Source of the DNA: DTHT01 sp037444625
Lineage (GTDB): Bacteria > Acidobacteriota > Terriglobia > Bryobacterales > Bryobacteraceae
NCBI GenBank assembly: GCA_037444625.1
Contig: JBBIMA010000002.1
Coordinates: forward strand, 1-64,000
Length of the DNA stretch: 64,000 nt
Direction of reading: 5' to 3'
In this document: positions 34,229 to 43,580 of the stretch, piece after piece
Layout of the letters: every line of letters starts with the position of its first letter
Numbering within the stretch: position 1 is the first letter of the stretch
Translations under genes and position numbers: made by a program
Notes under the pieces: generated by a model
Told to the model about the DNA's origin: nothing
The model's database searches: none
The model's input: the letters and a program-made list of their open reading frames with translations, nothing else

Positions 34229-34255
34229 TTATCGGCCCGCCCCGGCCGGCCTTGA
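34229..34255 (-). promoter_or_regulatory. Sigma-28 (FliA) promoter of flagellin
   Basis: On the minus strand TCAA (34255-34252), a 15-base spacer and GCCGATAA (34236-34229). The -10 element is identical to the flagellar sigma-28 consensus, and the spacing is the standard one. Predicted start is near 34222, giving a leader of about 87 bases that contains both CsrA-type sites. The promoter begins 4 bases after the stop of the upstream GT4 gene, so flagellin can be expressed apart from the glycosylation operon. Confidence 0.8.
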
Positions 34256-34259
34256 ACCT

Positions 34260-35534
34260 TTACACCGGCGGCGGCGCCTCGAGCAGCTCCCGATCGGCCT
34301 CCTCCAGCCGCCGTCCCGCCAGCCGCCGGTAGTGGGCCCGAAACAGCCGCGCCGTGCGCTCCCAACTGAAAGCCGCCACCCGCCGCCGCCCGCGCTCCGC
34401 CAGCGTTCGGCGCAGATCCTCCTCTCGCCAGAGCCGCCCGATCGCCTCCGCCATCTCCTCGGGGTCCTCGGCCTCGAACAGCAGCGCCGCATCCCCGGCT
34501 TGCTCGGGCAGCGAGGTGGCCCGCGAGCAGGCCGCCGGCGCCCCCGCCAGAAAGGCCTCCCACAAAGGAAAACTCACGGCCTCGAATTTCGTCGGAATCA
34601 CCACCGCCCGGCAGAGCCGGTACAAGCAGGAAAGCTCCTCCGGGCTGACGACGCCCAAAAACCGCACCTGCCCCTCCAGCTTCAATTCTCGCGCCCGCTC
34701 CAGGATTTGGCCGAAAAACGCGTTCTGGTAGCCGGTGGCCGCCAGCGGCGCCGCCAGGCCCCGGCGGTCGCGCAGGATCGCCAGCGCCTCCAGCAGGCCC
34801 AGATGATTCTTGTGCGGCCAGGTTTGCGCCGGATACAAGAGGAACTCCTCCGGCAGAGCGAACCTCTCTCGCACTGCGCGCAATTGCTCGGGCGAGGGCG
34901 CGACCCCGGCCGCCGTCATGGGCGCCGGCGGCACCACCTGCACCTTGTCCTCGGCCAGCCCGTACTGGCGGATCACGTCCTGGCGCGTCCAGCGCGAGGC
35001 CACCGCCACCATGCGCGCCTGATAGCACAGCGCGCGGTAGAGAACCTCGCGGTACAGCACCATGGCCGCGTCGAAATACTCCGGCAGGTGCAGATGCTGC
35101 AAGTCGTGCGGCTGATAGACCGTGGGCGTCTCGGTCAGAAAGCCGTCCTGAAAGGTGAAGTGCATCAGATCCAGCCCCGCCCGCTCGATGGTCCCTTCCG
35201 AGAGGCACAAGGGCACTTTCACGCGCTCCGGCAGGCTGCGGACTTTCTCCCAGGCCGCTCCGCCCGCTTGCGGCCCGACCCCCCGCTCGATGCGAATCTC
35301 GATCCACTGAACCGCCGGCCAGGGCAACCCCGGGCCTTCCAGCACCCGGCACGGCCCGCTCAGGTAGGGCCGGATCCATTGGTCCGCCCCGCGGCAGGTC
35401 AAAAAGTGATACTCCTCGTCCCCGTCGCTCAGCTTCGAGAAGCCGGCCGCCAGTCCCCGCACAACCGTTTCCGTGCCGCCCGTGCGGGCCCCGCCCGGCA
35501 AGCGCGCATCAATGCCGATCCGCAGCGGCCGCAT
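34260..35534 (-). CDS. Glycosyltransferase family 4, flagellar glycosylation locus
   Basis: 424 residues. GT-B fold with RIGIDARLPGGARTGGTETVVRGL (split at the family border), VYQPHDLQHLHLPEYF, ASRWTRQDVIRQYGL, FLLYPAQTWPHKNHLGLLEAL and the donor site VIPTKFEAVSFPLWEAFLAG with the two glutamates. Relatives transfer mannose, rhamnose or perosamine-type sugars. It follows the aminotransferase after one base and is the last gene before flagellin, so it may extend the glycan made by the TPR enzymes. Confidence 0.86.
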   Translation of the reverse strand: MRPLRIGIDARLPGGARTGGTETVVRGLAAGFSKLSDGDEEYHFLTCRGADQWIRPYLSGPCRVLEGPGLPWPAVQWIEIRIERGVGPQAGGAAWEKVRSLPERVKVPLCLSEGTIERAGLDLMHFTFQDGFLTETPTVYQPHDLQHLHLPEYFDAAMVLYREVLYRALCYQARMVAVASRWTRQDVIRQYGLAEDKVQVVPPAPMTAAGVAPSPEQLRAVRERFALPEEFLLYPAQTWPHKNHLGLLEALAILRDRRGLAAPLAATGYQNAFFGQILERARELKLEGQVRFLGVVSPEELSCLYRLCRAVVIPTKFEAVSFPLWEAFLAGAPAACSRATSLPEQAGDAALLFEAEDPEEMAEAIGRLWREEDLRRTLAERGRRRVAAFSWERTARLFRAHYRRLAGRRLEEADRELLEAPPPV

Positions 35535-35535
35535 C

Positions 35536-36690
35536 TCAACCTCCCGTCTCCGCCGGACACAATCGCCCTTTGGCTCGGCAGCCCCCGCGCACCACCTCGG
35601 CGATCCGCTCCAGCTCCCGCTCGCCCAAGCCGGCGTGAACCGGCAGGCTCAGCCCGGCCTCGGCCAGCCGCTCGGTCACCGGCAGGAAATCCCCCCGCCG
35701 CCGCGATTCTTCGCGGAAGGGCGGCATGCGATGCAGGGGAATGAAAAAGGGACGCGTCTCGATGCCGGCTGCCGCCAGCCGCGCCGCCAGTTCGTCCCGC
35801 GAGCGCCCGTAGATCTCCTCGTCCACCGTGATCGAAAACACCCAGGGGGCCGGCTCGGCCCACTCGGCCCGGGGCGGCAGTCCGATGCCCGGCGTCTCCC
35901 CCAGCAGCGTCCGATACAGCTCGAACAGCCGCCGCCGCCGGCTCAGGATCTCCTGGCGCCGCTCCAGTTGAGCGCACAGCAGGGCGCAAGCAAGGTTGGT
36001 CAGCCGGAAGTTGTAGCCCGTCACCGGGAACCAGTAGCGCCGCGCCGCATCCATGCCCTGGCCGCGCAGCGTCCGCAGGCGGATCTCCAGTTGCGCGTCA
36101 TCCAAGGTGACCGCTCCCCCCTCGCCGCATGTGAAGATCTTGTTGCCGTAAAAGGAAAACGTCGCCGCGCGCGCCAACCCGCCCACCGGCCGCCCCTTGT
36201 AGCGCGCCGTGTGCGCCTCGGCGGCATCCTCGATCACCCACAGCCCGTGCACCCCGGCCAGTCGGTTGACGGCGTCCATATCGGCCGGGTGGCCGTAGAG
36301 ATGCACCGCGATGATGCCCCGCGTGCGGCGGCTGATCGCCTCTTCCAGCCGGCGTGGGTCCAGGCACCAGGTCTGCGGATCCACATCCACAAACACCGGC
36401 TCGGCGCCCACGTAGCGCACCGCGTTAGCCGTGGCCACGTAGGTCAGCGACGGAACCAGAACCTCGTCCCCGGGGCGAACGTCCAAGGCCAGCAGAGCCA
36501 GATGCAGCGCTACGGTCCCGTTGGCTACGCTGACGGCCGCCCGCGTCCCGCACAGGGCGGCGAACTCGCGCTCGAAGCGCTCGATGAAAGGACCGCTCGA
36601 AGAAATCCAACTGCTGCGGAAAGCCTCCAGCAGATAGCGCTCCTCCAACCCGCTCAGGTCCGGCCGTGCGAAAGGGATCATCGGGCCCAT
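35536..36690 (-). CDS. DegT/DnrJ/EryC1/StrS aminotransferase, GDP-perosamine synthase-like
   Basis: 384 residues from the ATG at 36690, which has GGAGG 10 bases upstream; an ATG at 36681 would overlap the preceding stop as ATGA. The sequence closely follows perosamine synthase (RfbE/Per) as I recall it: SWISSSGPFIERFEREFA, VSVANGTVALHLALLALDV, DEVLVPSLTYVATANAVRY, VHLYGHPADMDAV, EDAAEAH, the PLP-lysine segment SFYGNKIFTCGEGGAV, and RPFFIPLHRMP. The enzyme would add an amino group at C4 of GDP-4-keto-6-deoxymannose, the product of the Gmd encoded in the same operon. An enzyme for another 4-keto sugar cannot be excluded. Confidence 0.88.
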   Translation of the reverse strand: MGPMIPFARPDLSGLEERYLLEAFRSSWISSSGPFIERFEREFAALCGTRAAVSVANGTVALHLALLALDVRPGDEVLVPSLTYVATANAVRYVGAEPVFVDVDPQTWCLDPRRLEEAISRRTRGIIAVHLYGHPADMDAVNRLAGVHGLWVIEDAAEAHTARYKGRPVGGLARAATFSFYGNKIFTCGEGGAVTLDDAQLEIRLRTLRGQGMDAARRYWFPVTGYNFRLTNLACALLCAQLERRQEILSRRRRLFELYRTLLGETPGIGLPPRAEWAEPAPWVFSITVDEEIYGRSRDELAARLAAAGIETRPFFIPLHRMPPFREESRRRGDFLPVTERLAEAGLSLPVHAGLGERELERIAEVVRGGCRAKGRLCPAETGG

Positions 36691-37466
36691 GCCCCGGCCG
36701 CCTCCGCCCACTGGCGCAGCCCCAGCTCGGGCGCCAGGGTGAAGCGCCTCCCGCCTAACTCCAGGTAGGCGCCCGAGTGAGGCGGAAACCAAAAGGCCCG
36801 CGCCTTGCGATCCACCAGCTCCGGCGGATCCTCAGGCGCGATCCGCATCGCCGCCAGCATTTCGGCCCGCGAAATGTAACGCCCCGCGCCTTGCGGCCGC
36901 CGCGGCAGCGGCTCGCCCCGTTCGACCCGCTCGATGAACCGGCCAAACAGCGCGAACAATTCCGCCTGAGTCTTGCGCTCCAGCGACCAGGCGGTCTCCT
37001 CGGCCGGCCGGATCGGAAAGCGGCGCACCTCGACCAGATCGCCGGCGTCAATCTCCGGCGCAACCCAATGGGCCGAAACCCCGTACTCGGCCCGGTTCTC
37101 CAGGATGGCGAAGTTGTAGCCCCCCACCCCACGCAGCTCGGGCAGCGGCGCGGGATGGAAATTGAAGCAGCCTATGCGCGGCAGCGCGATCAGCTCCGGG
37201 CGGATCCTGCGCCGGTGCAAGTAAGAAAGCGCCAGATCCACGCCCGCCGGCTCGGGGGCACCCTCCCCCAGCCGGGCGTAGAGTTCTTCGTCGCGCCAAA
37301 CCGGAATGCCGCGCCGGCCGGCGGCCGCCTCCAGGGGGCGGCCCTCGCTATCGGCCTCGTCCTCGGAGCTGACCACCAGCGGGACTTGATGCCCGCGTTC
37401 CAGCAGGTATTCCAGCGCGGCCGCAGCCGCCGCCTTGCGGCCCATCAGCACCACGCGCAGCTTCAC
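36678..37466 (-). CDS. Sugar N-formyltransferase (WbkC/VioF-like)
   Basis: 262 residues from a GTG at 37466, where the conserved KLRVVLMGRKAAA strand begins; a GTG at 37478 is also in frame. The formyltransferase fold shows the Asn-His-Asp catalytic set: CFNFHPAPLPELRGVGGYN and SAHWVAPEIDAGDLV. It is shorter than methionyl-tRNA formyltransferase (about 310) and is placed directly before the aminotransferase, with a 13-base overlap. Both points favour a sugar formyltransferase that uses N10-formyl-tetrahydrofolate on the new 4-amino group. The C-terminal 80 residues resemble the small domain of such enzymes. Confidence 0.85.
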   Translation of the reverse strand: MKLRVVLMGRKAAAAAALEYLLERGHQVPLVVSSEDEADSEGRPLEAAAGRRGIPVWRDEELYARLGEGAPEPAGVDLALSYLHRRRIRPELIALPRIGCFNFHPAPLPELRGVGGYNFAILENRAEYGVSAHWVAPEIDAGDLVEVRRFPIRPAEETAWSLERKTQAELFALFGRFIERVERGEPLPRRPQGAGRYISRAEMLAAMRIAPEDPPELVDRKARAFWFPPHSGAYLELGGRRFTLAPELGLRQWAEAAGAWAR

Positions 37467-37484
37467 CGCCCGCCCCACCCTGCT

Positions 37485-39278
37485 TCATCGGCGGTTCCGG
37501 CCCCCGGCTTCACAGCACCAGCGCCGCCACATCGCCCGGTAGGCCTCCTCCAAGCCGCATGTGAACGAGTGCCCATCCGTCAGCGGCGAGCGAGCCACGC
37601 GCTCGCGCAACCCCGCCCGCAGGCGCGCCAGCCGCCCGCGGTCTCCGGCCAGCTCCACGGCCAGCTCGATGTAGCGCGCCGGGGAGTCGGCCGCCAGCTC
37701 CGGCAGGCCGATCTGATTGAGCAGGCTCACGCCCACCCGGCCCGCATGGGTCCTCCCCGCCAGGGTCAGCACCGGCACGCCCATCCAAAGGGCGTCGCAG
37801 GTGGTCGTGGTCCCGTTGTAAGGGAAGGGATCCAGCGCGATATCCACCTCGCCGTACGCGCTCAGATGCTCGCGCCAGCCGTGCGTCAATCCCTGCAACA
37901 CGAGTCGCTCCGCGCCGACGCCCAGCCGGGCGAACTCGCCCTCGATCCGCCCCCGCACCCCCGGGTCGTTCCCCCCGGCGTACTTCAACACCAGCCGAGA
38001 GCCGGGGGTCCGCCGCAGGATCTCCCCCCAGACCTCGACCACCCGGGAATTGACTTTGGGCAGGTAATTGAACGAGCCGAAGCTGATCCCGTCCCGGCTC
38101 AAACAGGGCGGGGGGCCCTCCTCCGGCGCCCCCGCGGGCGGCCTCCAGCAACTGAAGCCGCCGGGCAGCCGCACGAGCTGCTCGCTATGCAGATGCTCGC
38201 TCCAGCCGGGCGGATCGGCCCAGGCGTCCGTGATCCGGTAGTCCATCGTCTTCAGGCCGGTGGTGTTGGGATAGCCAAGCCAGGTAACTTGCACCGGCGC
38301 GGGCTTGCGGGCAAACACCAACAGGCGCGTGTTGCCGGCGTGGCCCGCCAGGTCCACCAGAACGTCAATGCCGTCGGCTCGAATCTGCTCCGCCAGTTGC
38401 TCGTCGCTCAGGCTGGTGACCTCACGCCAGCGCTCGACCAGCCCCTTCAGCCGCCCGGTCATCTGATCGGGCGCGGCCACGTCGGAGTAGCAGGTGACCG
38501 GGAAGCGCTCCCGATCGTGCGCCTCCAGCACCGGATCCAGGAAGAACGCCACCGGATGTCGGCGCAAATCACGCGAGAGGTAGCCGATGCGCAAAGGCCG
38601 CTCCGGGGAGGGATCGTTCCTGTGGGGCCGGATGGCGGCCGCCAGCGGCTCGGCGTAGCGCCGCGCCCACCCCCGGTGTTCGGCGTAGACCTCCAGGGGG
38701 TCAGCTTCCGGCAGGTAGTTCAAAGCCAGCAGCAGGGCCGAGGCGGCCAGCGGACATTCCGGGCGCAGTTCGGCGGCCCGCCGGTAATAGGCCACCGCCT
38801 CCTCGATCCGCCCTTCGTCCCGGCGCAGCGTCGCCAGATGTCTCCACACGTCCGCCGAATCCGGCCGCAGGCGCAGGGCCTGTTCGAGGTGCCGCTCGGC
38901 CTCCGTGAAGCGCCCTGCACGGCGCAGCAGGGTAGCCAGGTTGTTGTGAGCCTCGGCGGAGGAGGAATCCCGCTCCAGAACCCGGATCAACAGCTCGAAG
39001 GCCTCCTCCAGGCGCTGTAGCTTGACAAATACCGCCGCCAGGTTGTTGGCCGGAGCCGTGAACCCCGGCTGGAGCCGCAGGGCGCGCCGGAACCGGCCCG
39101 CCGCCTCCTCAAGCCGCCCCATCCCGGCCAGCGCCACGCCCAGGTTGTTGAGCAGCTCGGGGCACTCCGGACGGCCCTTCAAAGCCCGCCGGCACAGTGC
39201 GGCGGATTCCTCGTACCGGCCCTGCCGGTTCAGTTCCGCGCTCTGGGCGACCTCGGGCGGAACCGGGCCCGATTCCAT
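37485..39278 (-). CDS. TPR protein with GT41 (OGT/SPINDLY-like) glycosyltransferase domain, copy 2
   Basis: 597 residues from the ATG at 39278, 8 bases after the previous stop; an upstream codon at 39320 is also in frame. About six TPR units (residues 10-190) precede the GT41 catalytic half. That half has LRIGYLSRDLRRHPVAFFLDPVLEAHD, VLVDLAGHAGNTRLLVFARKPAPVQVTWLGYP, TTGLKTMDYRITD, SFNYLPKVNSRVVEVW, DIALDPFPYNGTTTTCDALWMG and GRTHAGRVGVSLL. GT41 enzymes put GlcNAc or other sugars on Ser/Thr of proteins. The location before flagellin suggests flagellin as substrate. Confidence 0.92.
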   Translation of the reverse strand: MESGPVPPEVAQSAELNRQGRYEESAALCRRALKGRPECPELLNNLGVALAGMGRLEEAAGRFRRALRLQPGFTAPANNLAAVFVKLQRLEEAFELLIRVLERDSSSAEAHNNLATLLRRAGRFTEAERHLEQALRLRPDSADVWRHLATLRRDEGRIEEAVAYYRRAAELRPECPLAASALLLALNYLPEADPLEVYAEHRGWARRYAEPLAAAIRPHRNDPSPERPLRIGYLSRDLRRHPVAFFLDPVLEAHDRERFPVTCYSDVAAPDQMTGRLKGLVERWREVTSLSDEQLAEQIRADGIDVLVDLAGHAGNTRLLVFARKPAPVQVTWLGYPNTTGLKTMDYRITDAWADPPGWSEHLHSEQLVRLPGGFSCWRPPAGAPEEGPPPCLSRDGISFGSFNYLPKVNSRVVEVWGEILRRTPGSRLVLKYAGGNDPGVRGRIEGEFARLGVGAERLVLQGLTHGWREHLSAYGEVDIALDPFPYNGTTTTCDALWMGVPVLTLAGRTHAGRVGVSLLNQIGLPELAADSPARYIELAVELAGDRGRLARLRAGLRERVARSPLTDGHSFTCGLEEAYRAMWRRWCCEAGGRNRR

Positions 39279-39286
39279 CCGGCGTC

Positions 39287-41671
39287 TCACCGGCCCCTCT
39301 CCTCGCACCAGCGCCGCCACATTGCCCGATAGGCCTCCTCCAACCGCCGGACGAAGCGGCGCCCGTCGGTCAGCGGCGAGGCCCCCATGCGCTCGCGTAA
39401 ACCGGCACGCAGCTCCCCCAGCCGGTCCGGCTCGCCCGCCAGGCTCACCGCCGCCGCGACGTACTCCGGCAGCGACGCCTTGGCCAGCTCAGCCAATCCG
39501 ACCGCCGAAAGCAGACTCAATCCGACCCGCGAAGCATGCGTGCGGCCAACGAGCGTGATCACGGGTACCCCCATCCAGAGCGCCTCGCAGGTCGTCGTCG
39601 TGCCCGCATACGGGAAGGCGTCCAGCGCGATGTCTACTTCGCCGTAAACCGCCAGATGTCCGGACAGCTCGGGCACCCGCCCGCGCAGCTCGAGCCGCGA
39701 GCCCTCCAAGCCGCAGCTTGCGAACAGCTTGCGGATGCGCTCGCGCACCCGGGCTTCACCCAGCGCCGCCGCCTTCATGAGCAGGCGCGATCCGGGGACA
39801 GCCCGCAGGATCTGAGCCCAGACCTGCGCTACTTCCGGATGAATCTTGGCCAGATTGTGAAAGGCGCCGAAGGTAATCCGGCCCTGCCGGCGGACGGGCG
39901 GCGGCCCCGGGGCGGGCGCCTCCGCGGGCGGCCGGTAGCAAAGGAACGGCGCGGGCAGGCGCACCAGCCGCTCCGTGTAAAAGCCGTCGGTGAGACCGGG
40001 CGGGTCGGCCAGCTCGTCGCTCAGCCGGTAGTCCACTTCTTCCAGCCCGGTGGTGTCCGGATATCCCAGCCAGCTCACTTGGAGGGGGGCGGGCTTCAGA
40101 GCCAGCAGTCTCGGACGCCCGCCCGCGGTATGCCCGCCCAGGTCCACTAGAATGTCCACACGGTCCCGCCGGATCAGCTCCGCCGCCCCCTCGTCGTCCA
40201 GCTCGTGGACCGAGCGCCACTCAGGGACCAGCGCCCGGAGCCTGGCGGTGGTGGCGTCCTCGACGGGCGAGTTCGAATAGCAGATCAGCTCGAAGCCCTC
40301 CCGGTCGTACCATTCGAGCGCCGCCTCAAGGAAGTAGGCCACCGAGTGGGTGCGAAAGTCGGCCGAGAGATACCCCAAGCGCAACCGCCGCTCCGGCTCG
40401 GGATGGTTCCGGTGCCCCGGCCGGCGGCCCGCCCCGGCCTTGGCGTGGCGCTCCGCCCAGCGCCGGTGCTCGGCAAACAGGGTCGCCGGATCCACCCCCG
40501 GCAGGTAGTGCAAGGCCAGCAGGAGGTTCGAGTGAGCCAGGGCGAATTCCGGCGCCCATTCCAGCGCCCGCCGGTAGCAGGCCACGGCTTCCGCCGCCTC
40601 CCCTTGCACCTCCAGCACATGTCCCAGGTTGTTCCAGGCCGTGGCGTAACCCGGCCGGATGGCCAGCGCAGCCCGGTAACCGGCCTCGGCCTCCGCCGGC
40701 CGCCCCAGACGGGCCAACGCATTGCCCTGGTTGTTGAGCGCCTCGGGGAACTCCGGGCGCAGCCGCAGCGCCCGGGCATAGCACTCCAAGGCGGCTTCGG
40801 CCCGGCCCTGGGCCTCCAGCGTGACGCCGAGCACGTTGTGCGCCTCGGCCAGATCGTCGCGGATGTCCAGCGCCCGGCGGCAGTGTTCCCCGGCCTCCCG
40901 GTAACGACGCAAGGCCGCCAACGCGGAAGCCAGGCGGACGTGGGCCTCCGCCCACCCCGGCCGGAACCGCAGCGCCTCGCCGTAGGCGGCCGCCGCTTCC
41001 TCGCGCCGGCCCAGCTCGCTCCAGGCGTTGCCCAAGTTCAAGTGGGCCTCGGCAAAATCGGGCTTCCGCCGCACCGCCTCGCCGAAGGCGGCCACCGCCT
41101 CCTCGGGCCTCCCCAGCGCATCCAGGGCGCAGCCCAGGTCGTTGTAAGCCTCGGCGAAATCGGGACGCAGCCGGAGCGCTCGCCGCAACTGCCCTACCGC
41201 GTCCGCCGCCCTCCCCTGCCGCAGCCTGACCGCACCCAGGTTGCGCCACCCCTCGGCCAGGCGCGGGTTCAGTTCAACCGCCCGGGCGAAGTGGGCGGCC
41301 GCTTCCTCGATGCGGCCCAGCTCAAAACAAACCAGGCCCAGATTGAAGGCCGCCTCCCCATGCTGCGGATCCAGCGCAAGCGCGGCCCGGAAACACTCGG
41401 CCGCCTCCGCCGGCCGCCCCAGCGAACGGAGCACGTTGCCCAGGCTGTTGCGGAACATCGCCACCCGCGGCGCCCGCCGGACCGCCTCCCGGATTCGAAG
41501 GCAGGCCGCCTCGCAGTCACCCCGCTGCCAGGCGAGCACTCCCGCCAGATGCAGGGCGTCCACGTTGCCCGGGTCGGCTTCCAGCACCTCGCCGTACAGG
41601 CGGCCCGCCTGCTCGAACCGGCCCGCCTTGTGGTGTTCGAGCGCCTCGCCCAGCGCTTCAACGCACTTCAC
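39287..41671 (-). CDS. TPR protein with GT41 (OGT/SPINDLY-like) glycosyltransferase domain, copy 1
   Basis: 794 residues. About eleven TPR units of 34 residues (1-390) form a long superhelix, followed by the GT41 catalytic half. That half has LRLGYLSADFRTHSVAYFLEAAL, VDILVDLGGHTAGGRPRLLALKPAPLQ, VSWLGYPDTTGLEEVDYRLSD, AFHNLAKIHPEVAQVWAQIL, DIALDAFPYAGTTTTCEALWMG and GRTHASRVGLSLLSAVGL. It has the same architecture as copy 2 with roughly twice as many TPRs, which implies a different protein-docking surface. It overlaps the upstream GT9-type gene by 14 bases. Confidence 0.93.
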   Translation of the reverse strand: MKCVEALGEALEHHKAGRFEQAGRLYGEVLEADPGNVDALHLAGVLAWQRGDCEAACLRIREAVRRAPRVAMFRNSLGNVLRSLGRPAEAAECFRAALALDPQHGEAAFNLGLVCFELGRIEEAAAHFARAVELNPRLAEGWRNLGAVRLRQGRAADAVGQLRRALRLRPDFAEAYNDLGCALDALGRPEEAVAAFGEAVRRKPDFAEAHLNLGNAWSELGRREEAAAAYGEALRFRPGWAEAHVRLASALAALRRYREAGEHCRRALDIRDDLAEAHNVLGVTLEAQGRAEAALECYARALRLRPEFPEALNNQGNALARLGRPAEAEAGYRAALAIRPGYATAWNNLGHVLEVQGEAAEAVACYRRALEWAPEFALAHSNLLLALHYLPGVDPATLFAEHRRWAERHAKAGAGRRPGHRNHPEPERRLRLGYLSADFRTHSVAYFLEAALEWYDREGFELICYSNSPVEDATTARLRALVPEWRSVHELDDEGAAELIRRDRVDILVDLGGHTAGGRPRLLALKPAPLQVSWLGYPDTTGLEEVDYRLSDELADPPGLTDGFYTERLVRLPAPFLCYRPPAEAPAPGPPPVRRQGRITFGAFHNLAKIHPEVAQVWAQILRAVPGSRLLMKAAALGEARVRERIRKLFASCGLEGSRLELRGRVPELSGHLAVYGEVDIALDAFPYAGTTTTCEALWMGVPVITLVGRTHASRVGLSLLSAVGLAELAKASLPEYVAAAVSLAGEPDRLGELRAGLRERMGASPLTDGRRFVRRLEEAYRAMWRRWCEERGR

Positions 41672-43580
41672 GCGCCAGCGCCTCCGCCACCCGGGCGATC
41701 ACTTCCCGCCACTCGCCCGGTCTTCTCTGTCGGAACAGCCGCATGGTCGGATACCACGGGCTGTCCTCCCGGTCCAGCATCCAGCGCCAGTCGGCGGCGA
41801 AAGCCAGCAGCACCCACACCGGCCGCCCCAAGGCCCCGGCCAGGTGCGCCACCATGGTGTCCACCGAAATCACCAGATCCAGGTTCAGGATCGCGGCCGC
41901 GGTGTCCGTGATCAGACCTTCCTCTTCTTCGAGCGGATGGATTTCGAGGCCCGCGGCCGGCGGCCGCCAGCCCCTCTGAAGGCTGAAAAACGTCACTCCC
42001 TGGACGGCGCCCAAACCCGCCAGCAGTTCGGGCGGAATCGAGCGCTTGCGGTCCTGCGAGTGATCCGGATTGCCGGCCCACACCAGGCCTACCTTCCGTC
42101 CGGCCGCTCCCGCCAGCTTCCGCCTCCAACGCTCGAGAAGTCCGGCATCCACCGCCAGATAGGGAACCTCAGCCGGGATCGTCTCCAGGGTCGTGCCCAA
42201 CAGCCGCGGCAGACTCATCAGGGGCGCATGCAGATCGAACGACTCTCCAGGCTGCGCCAGCCAGCGCTCGGGCACCAGCGGCCGCAGGCGCGGACGGCAC
42301 TCGAACAGCACCCGCCCGCCCAGTCGCTCGGCCAGCGGCAGGTAGCGCAGGAACTGGATGGCGTCTCCCAGCCCCTGCTCGGCGTGCACCAGCAGCGTCC
42401 GGCCCTCGAACGAGCCGCCCTCCCAGGGCGGAGCCGAAAAGCGGCGCGGCGGGCAATCCCGGCGGCGGAATCGCCATTCGTACTCCTGAAAGCCGCGGGC
42501 CAGATCTCCCTTGCGCAGCCAGGCCATGGCCCGGTTGGTGCGCGCCTCGGCGAAGTCCGGCTTCAGGCGGATCGCTTCCTCGTAGCAGGTCAGAGCCTCG
42601 TCCCAGCGGCCCAACTGTTCCAGCGCGAAGCCGCGCTTGTTGAGCAGCTCTGCCGAGGCGGGACGCAGCGCCAGCCCCAGTTCGTACTCCCTGAGCGCCT
42701 CCTGATCCTGGCCGAACCAGGCGCAAATGTCGCCCCGATTGGCGTGCGCCTCCGGCAGGCGCGGATTCAGCCGCAACGCCTCGCCGCAAGGGGCGGCCGC
42801 CTCGGCGAAACGCTTCTGTTCGATCAAGGCGGCCGCCAGGTTCGAGTGCCCTTCGGCCAGCTCGGGCTTGAGTCGTACGGCCTGCCGCGCCGCCTGTTCG
42901 GCTTCCGCCGGCCGGTGTTGCTTGAGCAGGACGGCGCTCAGGTTGGCGAAAGCCTCCCCCAGCGCAGGATTCAGCCTCAGTGCCTTCCGGCAGGCCGCTT
43001 CCGCCTCCTCCAGACGCTCCATCTCGCGCAGTGCGCCGGAGAGATTCAGCCAGGCTTCGGCGTAATCCGGGCGGAGTTGCAGAGCCCGCTCGAAGGCCTC
43101 GCCAGCCTCCCGATAGCGCCCGCTCTGACGCAGGGCGTTACCCCGGTTGTTATGAGCCTCGGCGCAGCCGGGGGCCAGCCGGAGGGCCTGCTCGTAATGG
43201 GCCAGGGCTTCTTCCAGCCGCCCCAATTGCTGGAGCGCGTTGCCCGCGTTGCTGTAGGCCTCCGGGTAATCGGGCTGCAAGCCCAGGGCCTTCCGGAAGC
43301 ACTCCAGCGCCTCCGCCGGCCGCCCCAGCGCCTGGAGGACCGTGCCCAGATTGTTATGAAACATCGCCGCCTCGTCCCGCAGGGCGATGGCGCGCTCGAT
43401 CCAGGCGGCGGCGGCCTCAAGCCGTCCCTCCTGGTAGGCCAACATGCCCGTCAGGTGCAGGGCGTCGGCGTTTTGCGGGTCGGCCTCCAGCGCCTGGCGG
43501 TATAGCTGCGCCGCTTCCTCCAGGCGGCCCGCCCGGTGATGCTCCAGTCCCTCCCGCAGCAGATCAAGCGCCCAGGGCAT
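41658..43580 (-). CDS. TPR protein with GT9-like (heptosyltransferase-fold) domain, copy 3
   Basis: 640 residues. About ten TPR units (1-360) are followed by a short linker with WRFRRRDCPPRRFSAPPW, then HAEQGLGDAIQFLRYLPLAERL, VGLVWAGNPDHSQDRKRSIP and LVISVDTMVAHLAGALGRPV. The last is the donor-site motif of the GT9 fold. Homologous TPR-GT9 proteins are common in flagellar and surface glycan loci, but the reaction of this subgroup is not established to my knowledge. It overlaps both neighbours by 14-17 bases. Confidence 0.88.
   Translation of the reverse strand: MPWALDLLREGLEHHRAGRLEEAAQLYRQALEADPQNADALHLTGMLAYQEGRLEAAAAWIERAIALRDEAAMFHNNLGTVLQALGRPAEALECFRKALGLQPDYPEAYSNAGNALQQLGRLEEALAHYEQALRLAPGCAEAHNNRGNALRQSGRYREAGEAFERALQLRPDYAEAWLNLSGALREMERLEEAEAACRKALRLNPALGEAFANLSAVLLKQHRPAEAEQAARQAVRLKPELAEGHSNLAAALIEQKRFAEAAAPCGEALRLNPRLPEAHANRGDICAWFGQDQEALREYELGLALRPASAELLNKRGFALEQLGRWDEALTCYEEAIRLKPDFAEARTNRAMAWLRKGDLARGFQEYEWRFRRRDCPPRRFSAPPWEGGSFEGRTLLVHAEQGLGDAIQFLRYLPLAERLGGRVLFECRPRLRPLVPERWLAQPGESFDLHAPLMSLPRLLGTTLETIPAEVPYLAVDAGLLERWRRKLAGAAGRKVGLVWAGNPDHSQDRKRSIPPELLAGLGAVQGVTFFSLQRGWRPPAAGLEIHPLEEEEGLITDTAAAILNLDLVISVDTMVAHLAGALGRPVWVLLAFAADWRWMLDREDSPWYPTMRLFRQRRPGEWREVIARVAEALAREVR

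Noticed and set aside
36678..37466. Methionyl-tRNA formyltransferase (fmt)
   Set aside because: The length is short, and the gene overlaps a sugar aminotransferase inside a glycosylation operon, so a sugar formyltransferase is the better reading.
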